A stretch of DNA of 64,000 bases, from assembly GCF_038002825.1 (NCBI RefSeq), contig NZ_JBBODF010000001.1, forward strand, positions 3,968,001 through 4,032,000. Direction: 5' to 3'. The stretch comes from Paenibacillus sp. FSL H8-0048. GTDB lineage: Bacteria > Bacillota > Bacilli > Paenibacillales > Paenibacillaceae. Below, in pieces: positions 14,848 through 23,649 of the stretch; the stretch's first letter is position 1, and the number at the start of each line of letters is the position of its first letter. Under the pieces are notes generated by a model. It was not told the DNA's origin, did no database searches, and worked only from the letters and a program-made list of their open reading frames with translations. Position numbers and translations under genes: made by a program.

Positions 14848-16506
14848 TTAGTAATTCTTCACTCTATAGTACTCGAAATCAGCGAAGGAGTCATGCTGGT
14901 GGGCATCAACCGAACCGATGAAATTGAACAAGCCTGTAAATCCGCCAATCTCCCCCGGCTCCCCGTTCACGCCTTCATCCGACAGATAGAGTGCATCGAT
15001 ATTCTCTATAAAAGCTTGCCAATCCCCGTTATCCCCGAAACGGTAATGGATACTCGCGATGCCTGAATGATAGATCAGCTTGAGCTCCGCTGTGTCTTCA
15101 GGGACAGGAATGTAATGGTGGACCCGCTCGGTGCGTTCCCCCAGCTTGGCCTGCAGCACAGATAGAACAGTGCCCTTTGATTCGGAGTGGGTCAAGTGAA
15201 CGTACAGCCAATTATTCGAATCATAGTATAGCCCCATCCCCGCCGTTTCCGAGTAATGATCGGGATGAAACTCCACCTTGGTCTGAACTTCATAATGAAG
15301 GGAGGTAGCACGTGTGGCCAACATCGCCGGATTGATCTGCGAGAAGAAAGAATTCTCTCCATGAATGCGCAAGTAACCGGGACGTTCAACCGTATTCACC
15401 CATGCTGCTTGCTGGTCCCGGTATGGAGTCAGAAAGTGAAGATCATAGTGCTCCCGGTTAAAATCATCAAATACGTCATGAGAGAGTCTGTCCCCCTCTA
15501 GTTCAACACCTGTTAACCCCTCAACCTCCATTTTGGCTACATTCGATCCGTCCTTCATTTCCAGCCAGCCGTCCTCTGTCCAATGCATTTTCTGTATAGA
15601 GGTTTCACGGCCTAATGGGTTTAAAAGCGTTCCTTCCACAGGCCGTGACATTAAATGGGCAATGTACCATTCGCCTGTTTGGGTTTGAACTAATGAGCCG
15701 TGACCTGCTTTTTGCATGATTGAACCTGGATTATACATCTCAAAATGCCCGGCATCCGGATTGCCCAGTGAGAATAGATGACGCGGCGAGGAAGTGATAA
15801 TAGGCTCTCCCGACGGATGCGCTTCATAGGGGCCAAAAATATTCTCCGAACGTCCCAGCTCCACACCATGAGCATAACCCGTTCCGCCAGCTGCTAATAG
15901 CAGATAGTACATATCTCTATATTTATAGATCTGCGGTGCTTCCGCACAGCCGCGGCTGGTGAAGCCTTGCGTCACCCGGTGCCATTGTCCAGCGATCTTC
16001 CCCACATTCAAATCAAATTCAGCGATCACAATATGTCCAGGCGCCTGATACCCTTCACGGGTCTCCCATTCAAGAATGGACACATAGTGTTTGCCGTCTT
16101 CATCATGAAAGAGCGCCGGATCGAAACCGATGGATGTCAGATAGATGGGCTCCGACCAGGGTCCCTGGATATCTTCTGCCCACATGGCATAGGAATCCGA
16201 GTTAAATTCACGGCCTGCCATGTTTAACATATGTGAATAGGCTAACCAGTACCGATTCGTCCTGGAATCGTAGGAGAGATGCGGGGCCCAGATCCCGGCT
16301 GGAGTATTTGTGCCTCTTAGATTCACTTCCCCTTTATTCAGGGCAAAGGCCGTCAACTCCCAATCCGCTAAATCGTTTGACTTGAAAATTTGAATGCCGG
16401 GATTCCAATGAAACGTAGATGTCGCAATATAATACACATCATCTACTCTAATAATAGAGGGATCTGGTGCCATTCCAGGGATTATAGGATTATTAATCTT
16501 CGTCAT
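14848..16506 (-). CDS. Glycoside hydrolase family 43 (beta-xylosidase-like)
   Basis: 552 aa. The five-bladed propeller GH43 domain shows the three acidic residues: Asp in GMAPDPSII (base), Asp in IGFDPALFHD (pKa modulator) and Glu in RGCAEAPQIYK (acid). A C-terminal beta-sandwich domain (about residue 340 on, starting FDDFNREHYDLHFLTPYRD) is of the xylosidase C-terminal type. No signal peptide is present, so it acts in the cytosol on imported xylo- or arabino-oligosaccharides. It is divergent from an AraC regulator, which is the natural candidate for its control. No transporter genes are adjacent. Confidence 0.9.
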   Translation of the reverse strand: MTKINNPIIPGMAPDPSIIRVDDVYYIATSTFHWNPGIQIFKSNDLADWELTAFALNKGEVNLRGTNTPAGIWAPHLSYDSRTNRYWLAYSHMLNMAGREFNSDSYAMWAEDIQGPWSEPIYLTSIGFDPALFHDEDGKHYVSILEWETREGYQAPGHIVIAEFDLNVGKIAGQWHRVTQGFTSRGCAEAPQIYKYRDMYYLLLAAGGTGYAHGVELGRSENIFGPYEAHPSGEPIITSSPRHLFSLGNPDAGHFEMYNPGSIMQKAGHGSLVQTQTGEWYIAHLMSRPVEGTLLNPLGRETSIQKMHWTEDGWLEMKDGSNVAKMEVEGLTGVELEGDRLSHDVFDDFNREHYDLHFLTPYRDQQAAWVNTVERPGYLRIHGENSFFSQINPAMLATRATSLHYEVQTKVEFHPDHYSETAGMGLYYDSNNWLYVHLTHSESKGTVLSVLQAKLGERTERVHHYIPVPEDTAELKLIYHSGIASIHYRFGDNGDWQAFIENIDALYLSDEGVNGEPGEIGGFTGLFNFIGSVDAHQHDSFADFEYYRVKNY

Positions 16507-16600
16507 TGATTTGCTTCCCTTCGCTGTTTAGCCATATTATTTACCCTTTTCCTGTTGTCTATGTATATTATAATAACTAGTAACGTACTTATGCGATGGG

Positions 16601-17539
16601 ATGATTACGGCTAGATTTACCCAAATCAAAGGCAGGTGCTGCAAATTGGAACAGATGAATAGCTATCTCACAGGTGCACAGACGCTGCTGTTGCCGCGCA
16701 TTGATTGGAATATACGCTTTTTTGGCGCACATACACAGACCGTTCCTGCCGATTGGAGCATGACGACAGAATCCCACCATGCCTTTGAGATTCTAATTGT
16801 GCTGGATGGGACTCAGGAGACAAGGATGGATTATGAACAATTCGTTGTGAACCGTGATGATATTCTGCTGATTCCGCCCGGGTTCGAGCATACGAATAAA
16901 TGCATTTCCGCTGCATCGATGACTTATTTTTGTGCTCATTTCGATATAGACGAGCCCTCCTTGCGGATGCAAATCATGAAAAACTGCGACTGGGTCTATA
17001 CGCCCTCCAGTTCGTATCATCCTAAGCTGAAAAAGTGCCTTCAAAAATGGATAGATATTCTGCATGAGCCTGAGTTGTCGTTCACCAAAGCGAAGCTAAA
17101 AGCACAAATGGTCCTATTCGAATTATTGGAGGTGCTGATAGATATCCAGCCGGTCCAGACGGAGATACGTGCTAAGCAGTCCATGACCACTGCGAAATAC
17201 GCCAAAGAAATTGCCGAAGCCATCAAGCGGGCTTTCAAGAAAAATTGCACCCAGGGAAATTCAGATTACACCATTCACATCCAGCCCATCATCGCTGCGC
17301 TTGGGATCAGCCCCAACTACGGACTTGAGGTATTTCAAAAAATATATAAAATGTCGCCCCGTACCTATCTGTCAGACTTAAAGCTGCAGGAAGCCAAAAT
17401 ATTACTCCAGCAGCCCAGAATATCTTTAAATGAGATTTCAAACCGTCTAGGCTACAAGAACCTCTCCCACTTCAGCAGACAATTCAAAAGATGGACAGGA
17501 GTTAACCCTTCTGACTTTCGTAAAAATAATGGTGTATAG
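16601..17539 (+). CDS. AraC-family transcriptional regulator
   Basis: 312 aa with an N-terminal cupin-like sensing part (SHHAFEILIVLDGTQETRMD, DDILLIPPGFEH) and a C-terminal double HTH: SPNYGLEVFQKIYKMSPRTYLSDLKLQEAKILL and ISLNEISNRLGYKNLSHFSRQFKRWTGVNPSDFR, the AraC signature. It lies divergent to the GH43 gene with a 94-base spacer, which suggests that it activates that gene in response to a pentose oligosaccharide. The start is uncertain: ATG 16601 is the first, ATG 16655 (MNSYLTGAQ) has GGAA nearby and fits the domain boundary equally well. Confidence 0.88.
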   Translation: MITARFTQIKGRCCKLEQMNSYLTGAQTLLLPRIDWNIRFFGAHTQTVPADWSMTTESHHAFEILIVLDGTQETRMDYEQFVVNRDDILLIPPGFEHTNKCISAASMTYFCAHFDIDEPSLRMQIMKNCDWVYTPSSSYHPKLKKCLQKWIDILHEPELSFTKAKLKAQMVLFELLEVLIDIQPVQTEIRAKQSMTTAKYAKEIAEAIKRAFKKNCTQGNSDYTIHIQPIIAALGISPNYGLEVFQKIYKMSPRTYLSDLKLQEAKILLQQPRISLNEISNRLGYKNLSHFSRQFKRWTGVNPSDFRKNNGV

Positions 17540-17540
17540 C

Positions 17541-17580
17541 AAACACCCATCTGCCTCTAGGGGGGCGGATGGGTGTTTTG
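17541..17580 (+). terminator. Terminator after the AraC gene
   Basis: AACACCCATC pairs with GATGGGTGTT and is followed by TTG; it begins 2 bases after the stop codon. Confidence 0.8.
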
Positions 17581-17618
17581 TTGTTGCGCGCTTTATATAT
17601 CATGGCTACAACTTCGTC

Positions 17619-17819
17619 TTATTCGCTGCGTTTCTTAGATTTACCCAGGGTCACAATCGTCATCAGCATCCCTACAAGGCCCATGCCTAACAGCAAGCCT
17701 TGCGAGAAATCCATCAAGTTGCTTGTGTTAGGCTGAATCACTTGGCTGGCAGCAATGGCTGCGAGTGAGGCCAGGAACAGCGGGGAAACCAGTTGGCTTT
17801 TGAATTGTTTTTTAATCAT
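17619..17819 (-). CDS. Small two-helix membrane protein
   Basis: About 66 aa: basic start (MIKKQFKSQ), hydrophobic LVSPLFLASLAAIAASQVI, polar NTSNLMD, hydrophobic GLLLGMGLVGMLMTIVTL, basic end GKSKKRSE. AAGGAG is 8 bases before the ATG at 17819; a GTG at 17828 is also in frame. It follows the ABC permease gene's strand but has its own ribosome site 40 bases downstream of that gene's end. It resembles the protein at 14623-14835 in layout. Function unknown. Confidence 0.65.
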   Translation of the reverse strand: MIKKQFKSQLVSPLFLASLAAIAASQVIQPNTSNLMDFSQGLLLGMGLVGMLMTIVTLGKSKKRSE

Positions 17820-17858
17820 GTTAGACACTCCTTAGCAGGTTTTATTTTGTATATAATC

Positions 17859-19148
17859 CTAGATTTTATAAGCCTTCATCGCTTTTCTGATCTCCTTGAT
17901 GCTAGGGCGCTTGCCGTACATCAGGACGCCGGTGCGGTAGATCTTGGCGGCGAGCCAGCCGAAGAGGAAGGTTGTCGCCAGCAGGATTGCCAGCGAGACC
18001 ATGATCTCCCAGACGGCGACCTCTCCGACCCCGATACGGAGCAGCAGGCTCAGTGAGGAGGTGAATGGTACGAAGCTCGCTACCTTCACCAGCAGCGTAT
18101 CCGGGTTCGAGATACTGAACAGCGGCAGATAGAAGCTGACGAAGCCCAGCATCATGACTGGCATCACGGCCTGCCCCAGATCCTCTGTCCGGCTGACAAT
18201 CGAGCCGACAGCGGCATACATCAGGGCGTACAGGAAGTAGCCCAGGATATACAGGATGAAGCCATAGACGATCATGCTGACATTAAGCTGTCCCAGATTC
18301 AGATCGAAATCGCTCAGGATCGTGGAATTATGCGGCAGCATCAGGTTGGCGGCGATGGCAGCCGAGATAATGGCGATCTGCATCAGGCCGACGAGGAAGA
18401 TTCCGATGACCTTGCCGAACATCTGGGTTAGCGGCGAGGCGCTGGTGATGAGAATCTCCATAATGCGCGAGCTTTTCTCCGAGGTAATCTCGGCTGAAAT
18501 CATATTGCCGGTCATCATCACCGACATGAAGAACAGAATCAGCAGGATATAGACCACAACATAGTTAATGGGCGGTTTATCCCGAACTTGGTCTGTGCCG
18601 CCTGCAGCCCCGTCCGTACTTAGCTGCGCGGTATCAATCGACACCGGAGCGAAGATTGCCGCCACCTGGCTCTCGGTCAGCTTATCGCCGACAATCAGCC
18701 CGGTGTTCACCTGCTGCAGAGCGGCTTGCAGATTGGTTCTAAGATTGCTGCTGATGTCTCCGTCCTTGCTGTGGTACGTTACCGGAGGTACGCCTTCACT
18801 GCCCTCTGCGGCAAAGGTGAGATACCCCTCGATCTTCTCATCCTCCAGCCCCTGCTTCAGCGCAGCATCCTCAGCGGAAGGATAAGCGGTAAATACGACT
18901 TTATCTTCGGCTTCAGCCGGCGGAGTATAAGCGAGCAGCAGCTCGGCAGGCCGGAAGCCCTGCTCGGCAACGACTCCGATCTGGGTCGCGTCCTTGGCAC
19001 CGTCTTCTCCCTTGAACACCTTGATCAGATAAGGGATATTCATCCCGATACTGAGCAGAAGCACCAGAATCAGGGTGGTAATCATGAAAGATTTCGTTCT
19101 TACCTTGTTCTTGAATGTGAAGCCGATAATGGTTGCCATTTTATTCAT
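17859..19148 (-). CDS. ABC-2 type transporter permease (NatB/YhaP-like)
   Basis: About 429 aa. TM1 (SFMITTLILVLLLSIGMNIPYLI) is followed by a large extracellular domain (about residues 45-195) and then five or six helices in the C-terminal half (VVVYILLILFFMSVMM, VIGIFLVGLMQIAIISAAIAA, LYALMYAAVGSIV, AVMPVMMLGFVSFYLPLF, WEIMVSLAILLATTFLFGW). This is the NatB/YhaP layout of ABC-2 exporters for Na+ or peptides. It overlaps the end of the ATPase gene by 8 bases and uses the ATG at 19148 (GGTGGGTG 6 bases before). Together they form one exporter. The cargo is not shown. Confidence 0.88.
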   Translation of the reverse strand: MNKMATIIGFTFKNKVRTKSFMITTLILVLLLSIGMNIPYLIKVFKGEDGAKDATQIGVVAEQGFRPAELLLAYTPPAEAEDKVVFTAYPSAEDAALKQGLEDEKIEGYLTFAAEGSEGVPPVTYHSKDGDISSNLRTNLQAALQQVNTGLIVGDKLTESQVAAIFAPVSIDTAQLSTDGAAGGTDQVRDKPPINYVVVYILLILFFMSVMMTGNMISAEITSEKSSRIMEILITSASPLTQMFGKVIGIFLVGLMQIAIISAAIAANLMLPHNSTILSDFDLNLGQLNVSMIVYGFILYILGYFLYALMYAAVGSIVSRTEDLGQAVMPVMMLGFVSFYLPLFSISNPDTLLVKVASFVPFTSSLSLLLRIGVGEVAVWEIMVSLAILLATTFLFGWLAAKIYRTGVLMYGKRPSIKEIRKAMKAYKI

Positions 19149-20043
19149 TGGATTCACCCACCGCTCTGATAAAGATTTGGTTTAGCGTCGGTTCCTTAAT
19201 CTCGAAGTGCTCGACCTCGCCCTGAGCCATAGCCAGCTGCAGAATGCGCTGTGCCGCTCCCAGGTCAGTGATGGTCAACACATATCCGCGCTCCTGCCGC
19301 TCCACTCCGGTAACACCGGCAATCTCCGCCAGCCCGTTCACTTCCCCGGCGGTGCGCAGCACGACATGCTCCCGCGGATACCCCTTCTTGATCTCACGGA
19401 TATCTCCCTGAACTACGGTGTTCGAGCGGTCAAGAATCGTGATGTTGCGGCATAATTCCTCGACATGCTCCATGCGGTGTGTGGAGAACAGAATACTGGT
19501 TCCCTGATCCCGCAGCTCTTTGACCGTATCCTTCAGCAGCTCCACATTGACCGGATCAAGTCCGCTGAAGGCTTCATCCAGAATGAGGATCTCCGGCTTG
19601 TGGACCACGGCAGCAACGAAGCCCATTTTCTGCTGGTTCCCCTTGGACAGCTCTTCAATCCGCTTATTGTAGTATTCCGGAACATCGAACCGCTCCAGCC
19701 AGTACTTCAGGCTCTTATCCGCCTCACTGGCAGCCATCCCGCGCAGCCGGGCCAGATAGATAATCTGGTCGCTGACCTTGACCTTCGGGTACAGCCCGCG
19801 CTCCTCCGGGAGATAGCCGGTCAGATGCTGAAGTTCCTTACTATACGGCTTGCCGTTATAGAGGATGCTCCCTTCGTCGGGATAGATCAGGCCGAGCACC
19901 ATGCGCATGGTCGTTGTTTTGCCGGCACCGTTGGCACCCAGCAGACCGTAAATCTCGCCTTGCTCTACCTTTAGACTGATTCCGTTGACGGCTGTCTTCT
20001 CACCGTACTGCTTCACTACCTGCTTCAACTGCAATGCTTCCAT
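19141..20043 (-). CDS. ABC transporter ATP-binding protein (NatA-like)
   Basis: About 300 aa. Walker A GANGAGKTT, Q-loop TGYLPEERGL, signature LSKGNQQKM, Walker B ILILDEAFSGLDP and the switch His in STHRMEH are all present, so the ATPase looks active. The C-terminal extension (about 80 residues) is of the NatA/YhaQ type. The frame is open to 20097, but GAGAGGGG before ATG at 20043 decides the start. It overlaps the permease gene, and lies two bases after the stop of the preceding ATPase gene. Confidence 0.92.
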   Translation of the reverse strand: MEALQLKQVVKQYGEKTAVNGISLKVEQGEIYGLLGANGAGKTTTMRMVLGLIYPDEGSILYNGKPYSKELQHLTGYLPEERGLYPKVKVSDQIIYLARLRGMAASEADKSLKYWLERFDVPEYYNKRIEELSKGNQQKMGFVAAVVHKPEILILDEAFSGLDPVNVELLKDTVKELRDQGTSILFSTHRMEHVEELCRNITILDRSNTVVQGDIREIKKGYPREHVVLRTAGEVNGLAEIAGVTGVERQERGYVLTITDLGAAQRILQLAMAQGEVEHFEIKEPTLNQIFIRAVGESNE

Positions 20044-20045
20044 TC

Positions 20046-20975
20046 TTATTCCCCTCTCTTCTGGTCGATCAGAACCGGACGATGTCCCCGGGTCCATAAG
20101 CTTAGGATTTCATCCAGCTCCAGGCTGCGGCTCTTGATTACCTTTACGCCCAAATCGTGAATGCGTTTCTCATACAGATAAATTGGCTGGGTTAAAAAGG
20201 AAGCCACACCCGGCGTCTCGAGCTTCAGCTCCAGCGCCTGAGGCAGCTCGGCTGCCAGCTCCTCCAGCTCCTGCGCCCCTTCGACTTGAACCCATATCTC
20301 AGTCCATGAGCCGAACAGGCTGTCCTTCTCGGCCATTCCCAGCAGCTGCCCCTGGTGCATCAGCACGATGTAATCGGCCAGCCGCCGCACCTCATCCACA
20401 ATATGGGTCGAGATGACAATCGTCGCCTCGTGCTCCTCCATGTAGTTCTGCAGCGTATCAATCATGGTCTTCCATGCAAATGGGTCCAAGCCCGAAGACG
20501 GCTCATCCAGCAGCAGCAGCCGGGGCTTCGCCGCAAGGGCCGCGGCAAGCTCGAACTTGCGGCGCTCCCCCTTGGATACTTTACCCAGCCTGGCATTCTG
20601 CGGCACTTCAAACCTCTGGATCAGCTCCTCGAAATAGCTCTGGTCCCAGGAAGGATACCAGTGGCTGCGGAAGGCAGCCGCCTCAACAGGCGTCCAGAAG
20701 TTCTCCTCAGGCTGGGGCATCTCCGGCACGTAAGCGATGGTCTGCCGGAGCTTCATCGGCAGCACGCCGCGGTAAGTCTCTTCATACCAGCGGATCTCCC
20801 CTTCATCCGGCAAAATCAGCTGCAGGAGCATATTCAGCAGCGTGCTTTTGCCCGCGCCGTTCTGGCCCACCAGCGCTGTAATATATCCTTGCGGCAGCCG
20901 GAGATTCATCGGCCCGATGGTTTTGTTCCGCCGCTTCTTGCAAACATCCCGCAGTTCTATAGCTTGCTGGCCCAT
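20046..20975 (-). CDS. ABC transporter ATP-binding protein (YtrB/EcsA-like)
   Basis: About 309 aa. Walker A GQNGAGKST, Q-loop AYVPEMPQPEEN, signature VSKGERRKFELA, Walker B LLLLDEPSSGLDP and STHIVDE switch. The C-terminal tail after residue 215 is not clearly of a known accessory type. Its ATG overlaps the GntR gene's TGA stop, a tight coupling like that in YtrA-YtrB operons. Its probable membrane partner is the six-helix protein at 21438-22166. The frame starts at 21059, but AGGGGGAAGCTG ahead of 20975 sets the start. Confidence 0.9.
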   Translation of the reverse strand: MGQQAIELRDVCKKRRNKTIGPMNLRLPQGYITALVGQNGAGKSTLLNMLLQLILPDEGEIRWYEETYRGVLPMKLRQTIAYVPEMPQPEENFWTPVEAAAFRSHWYPSWDQSYFEELIQRFEVPQNARLGKVSKGERRKFELAAALAAKPRLLLLDEPSSGLDPFAWKTMIDTLQNYMEEHEATIVISTHIVDEVRRLADYIVLMHQGQLLGMAEKDSLFGSWTEIWVQVEGAQELEELAAELPQALELKLETPGVASFLTQPIYLYEKRIHDLGVKVIKSRSLELDEILSLWTRGHRPVLIDQKRGE

Positions 20976-21388
20976 CAGCTTCCCCCTCTTTCTGCCTGCT
21001 TCCAGTATTTGCTCTTCACAATCTCTGTGAACAGCCTGGTCAGTTCCTCTTCGCTGCATTGGACGGATAGTCCCGCCTCCACGGCACTCTCCAGCGCCTT
21101 GCGGACGGTCTCCTGCTTATAGTCCTCCATGGCCCCGGTACCGATATGGGACACGAAGGTGCCCGTCCCTTGCCGGGTACGCAGCAGCCCTTCGTTCTCC
21201 AGATCCTGATAGACACGGCGGACCGTAATGACACTGCACTTCAGCTCACCCGCGAATTCGCGGATGGAAGGAAGCAGCGTCCCTTCTGTAATCGCACCTG
21301 AGATAATCAGCGCTCTGAGCTGCGTCTCAATCTGATGGTACAGCGGCTCTGCGCTGTTCTCATTAATTTGTATAGGTATCCACATCAT
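20975..21388 (-). CDS. GntR-family regulator, YtrA subfamily
   Basis: 137 aa: short GntR winged helix (PLYHQIETQLRALIISGAI, LPSIREFAGELKCSVITVRRVYQDLENEGLLRTRQGTGTFV) with only about 50 residues after it, the size of YtrA-type regulators that lack a large ligand domain. These control ABC operons in which they lie, often responding to cell-wall antibiotics. The gene is second in the operon, between a permease and an ATPase. A 26-bp dyad (22246-22271) over the operon's -10 box is the likely binding site. Confidence 0.92.
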   Translation of the reverse strand: MMWIPIQINENSAEPLYHQIETQLRALIISGAITEGTLLPSIREFAGELKCSVITVRRVYQDLENEGLLRTRQGTGTFVSHIGTGAMEDYKQETVRKALESAVEAGLSVQCSEEELTRLFTEIVKSKYWKQAERGGS

Positions 21389-21437
21389 TTACACCTGCCT
21401 TCCAGGCCCGGTCCCCGGATGAACGCCTTGCCCCGTC

Positions 21438-22166
21438 TCATACGAGATCACGGCTCTTCAGCCGGTGAATCGTCCATTTGGAGAATAATTGAACCGATAA
21501 CACGCCAAGTACCAGCGTTCCCCACATCAGGGGAGATAATAGGCCCCACTCCTTGGATACAGCGACCGTGGCGAGCAGTATATTGCCTCCAGCCAGATAG
21601 ACCAGACCGGACACGCCCAGCGCCAGCAGCATAACGGATGAGATGATCCAGAAGTACATGACGCCGCTGACCGAGAACTCGATGATAATGTAAATGCCTG
21701 CGACAATCAGACTGTAGGCGATCCAGGTAAAGGCAAAAGCCAGATACGAAGCAGGCGGCAATTCCGCGCGTATTCCAGGGCTGAACAGATAGATCAGGCT
21801 GAAGTACAGCGTGCCGTTCATGACAACGGCGAACAGGGTGTCCAGCTTTCTTTTACAGAGAACAGCGGCTACAGGTACCGGCAACGCCCGCATATACGCC
21901 AGCATCCGGGTGTAGGAATCCTCTGAGATATACTTCATTGTCCGCCGGGAGAAGGTGATCGTGAGCATAAGCATCATGGTAACCATCAGAACATCGCTGA
22001 GCAGCTGCTTATCATGTCCTGTCAGCGTATCGTCGATGACCATTCCTGACAGTGCAGCAAAATATCCCATGAACAGGAGCGAGAACAGCAGCGCCCACAG
22101 CAGCTTCCAGCGGTCACCGTGGAATTCGCTGCGTACGATGACCCATGCTTGCTTGAATGTTGTCAT
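21438..22166 (-). CDS. ABC transporter permease-like membrane protein
   Basis: 242 aa with about six membrane segments (LLWALLFSLLFMGYFAALSG, LLSDVLMVTMMLMLTITF, TLFAVVMNGTLYFSLIYLF, LAFAFTWIAYSLIVAGIYII, VMYFWIISSVMLLALGVSGLVYLA, LMWGTLVLGVLSVQLF). No named domain is obvious, but location at the head of a GntR/ABC operon marks it as the membrane partner of the ATPase at 20046-20975. The stop is 49 bases before the GntR gene. The promoter and operator lie 80-130 bases upstream. Confidence 0.85.
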   Translation of the reverse strand: MTTFKQAWVIVRSEFHGDRWKLLWALLFSLLFMGYFAALSGMVIDDTLTGHDKQLLSDVLMVTMMLMLTITFSRRTMKYISEDSYTRMLAYMRALPVPVAAVLCKRKLDTLFAVVMNGTLYFSLIYLFSPGIRAELPPASYLAFAFTWIAYSLIVAGIYIIIEFSVSGVMYFWIISSVMLLALGVSGLVYLAGGNILLATVAVSKEWGLLSPLMWGTLVLGVLSVQLFSKWTIHRLKSRDLV

Positions 22167-22245
22167 AACTTCTAACCTCGCTTTATTTGTCTTGAAAGTC
22201 CGTCGGTGGCAGATCAGCCAACTTCACTGTGTATCTATGTGTGCT

Positions 22246-22296
22246 TACTGTATATATCTATATACACAGTATATGACCTGTGCTTTTCACTGTCAA
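22246..22296 (-). promoter_or_regulatory. Promoter and GntR (YtrA-type) operator
   Basis: On the minus strand TTGACA (22291-22296), 17 bases, TATACT (22268-22273). A dyad TACTGTATATA-tcta-TATACACAGTA (22246-22271) starts at the -10 box and covers the transcript start. This fits repression by the GntR protein of the operon. A weaker half site CACTGTGTATC lies further downstream. Confidence 0.85.
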
Positions 22297-22336
22297 TAGA
22301 AAACGTCTGCTATTTTTATGATTTCGGTATCCATAC

Positions 22337-22390
22337 AAAAAAACCCCGCGCATGGGCGGAGTCTAAACTTTCTATTGGGCATACGCGGGA
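22337..22390 (-). terminator. Terminator, minus strand
   Basis: CCCGCGTATG and CATGCGCGGG form a 10-bp stem (one T-G pair), followed by seven T on the minus strand. It would end transcripts coming from the recombinase gene before they reach the ABC operon. Confidence 0.8.
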
Positions 22391-22466
22391 TTTACGGCAC
22401 AAGTGCCGGATTTGAGTGCAATAAACCACTTGAAGTTAAGTCAGTATGTATACTTTGACGTTTTTT

Positions 22467-22490
22467 GTCGTACAATATCACTTATGCGAC
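22467..22490 (+). repeat. Left 24-bp inverted repeat / putative recombination site
   Basis: Half sites GTCGTACAA and TTATGCGAC flank TATCAC. It is an exact reverse complement of 23650-23673. It lies between the ABC operon promoter and the 3' end of the recombinase gene. Confidence 0.85.
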
Positions 22491-22658
22491 TTTTTTGGAG
22501 CAAAACAAGAGAAACTATGCATACTTGCGCATAATTAAGCAGCAATGCGTTTATTATAGGTCATTTCCTAACTTCTGTATAGAAACTTCGCCGGATCAGC
22601 CCCTCCGCTTCCACAATAATGTTCATTTCATGTCTTTGCAATTTTTGTCGAATTCAAT

Positions 22659-23618
22659 CTATTGAATAAACGTACGCAGGCTGTCCTCTACAAAATCCGG
22701 GGCAGCCTTTTGAATCTGCTGAACGGTGTGGAGATACCGCTGGGTGGTATTGATGTGGGAATGTCCCAGCGATTCCTGAACCTGCTGAAGTGACGCTCCC
22801 TGCAGGAGGGCCAGTGTGGCATTCGTATGCCGCAGCCAGTGCGGTGTCAGCTTTTTCTCAATCGTGCTGGCGGCTCCGGCGTTCTTAATAATCCGTTCCA
22901 CCTGCCTTGAAGATAACGGAAACATCCTCTGCTCCGGAGTTAGCTCTTCCTTCCTTGGCAGGGTATCAGACAACTTGGAGTACAGCTGCCAGAGGGTCGG
23001 CGGAACCTTGATTTCTCTGGGCTTGCCCCCCTTGCCGTTCTCCACGGTCAGCCAGACCGAGGTCTCCAGCAGATCATTATGGAAGTCTCCCCACTTCATT
23101 GCTGTCAGCTCCGATACCCGCAGACCCAGCACCACCAGCGTCAGCCCGATCAGATAATTGCGCAGTCCCTGCTTCTCCAGTACATTCAGTAATTCTCCCA
23201 CCTCCCGTTTGGTCAGGAAGTTTTTGCGGCTGGTCACGGTTATTTTGGGGATGCGCACCGAGGAGGTCGGATTCACTGCAAAGATCCCTATGTGCTGGTC
23301 ACTCCCCCATTTATAAAAAGACTTCAACGGCGCAAGGAATGCCGCTATGCTTGCCGGTGCCAGCTGCCTCTGATAGCTGTAGCCCCCCTGCGTCAGGAAA
23401 ATCTTATACGCCTCAATCTCCCTCCAGCTCACTGCCCGCAAAGAGGTGCCTGCAATAAATCTGCGGAAATCAGCAATCGCCCGCTTATAATTTCGACCTG
23501 TATTAACATTCGTACAGCAGGTAGCCATAAACATCTGAACAATCTGATCATCGCTTAGGTAGCCCTCTTCCGGGTGCACCAAGCTGAGCGCCGTACGGCT
23601 AAATTCGGTCTGACTCAT
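22659..23618 (-). CDS. Tyrosine recombinase/integrase
   Basis: About 319 aa. An N-terminal SAM-like core-binding domain (YLSDDQIVQMFMATCC ... ALSFYKWGS-type helices; ends near LKSFYKW) is followed by the catalytic domain. The active residues are visible: Arg in LGLRVSELTAMKW, Lys in ENGKGGKPREI, His-x-x-Arg in TPHWLRHTNATLAL, His in SLGHSHINTTQRYLH with Tyr in RYLH. The frame is open to 23732 through the right inverted repeat, but GAGGAG before ATG 23618 is the better start. XerC/D and phage integrases share this layout; a resident inversion function is suggested by the flanking repeats. Confidence 0.9.
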   Translation of the reverse strand: MSQTEFSRTALSLVHPEEGYLSDDQIVQMFMATCCTNVNTGRNYKRAIADFRRFIAGTSLRAVSWREIEAYKIFLTQGGYSYQRQLAPASIAAFLAPLKSFYKWGSDQHIGIFAVNPTSSVRIPKITVTSRKNFLTKREVGELLNVLEKQGLRNYLIGLTLVVLGLRVSELTAMKWGDFHNDLLETSVWLTVENGKGGKPREIKVPPTLWQLYSKLSDTLPRKEELTPEQRMFPLSSRQVERIIKNAGAASTIEKKLTPHWLRHTNATLALLQGASLQQVQESLGHSHINTTQRYLHTVQQIQKAAPDFVEDSLRTFIQ

Positions 23619-23649
23619 TCTTTTTTCATCACTCCTCAGGATTAGACAT

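Noticed and set aside
22465..22665. Plus-strand 66-aa frame starting in the left inverted repeat
   Set aside because: No ribosome site; the first residues merely mirror the inverted repeat.
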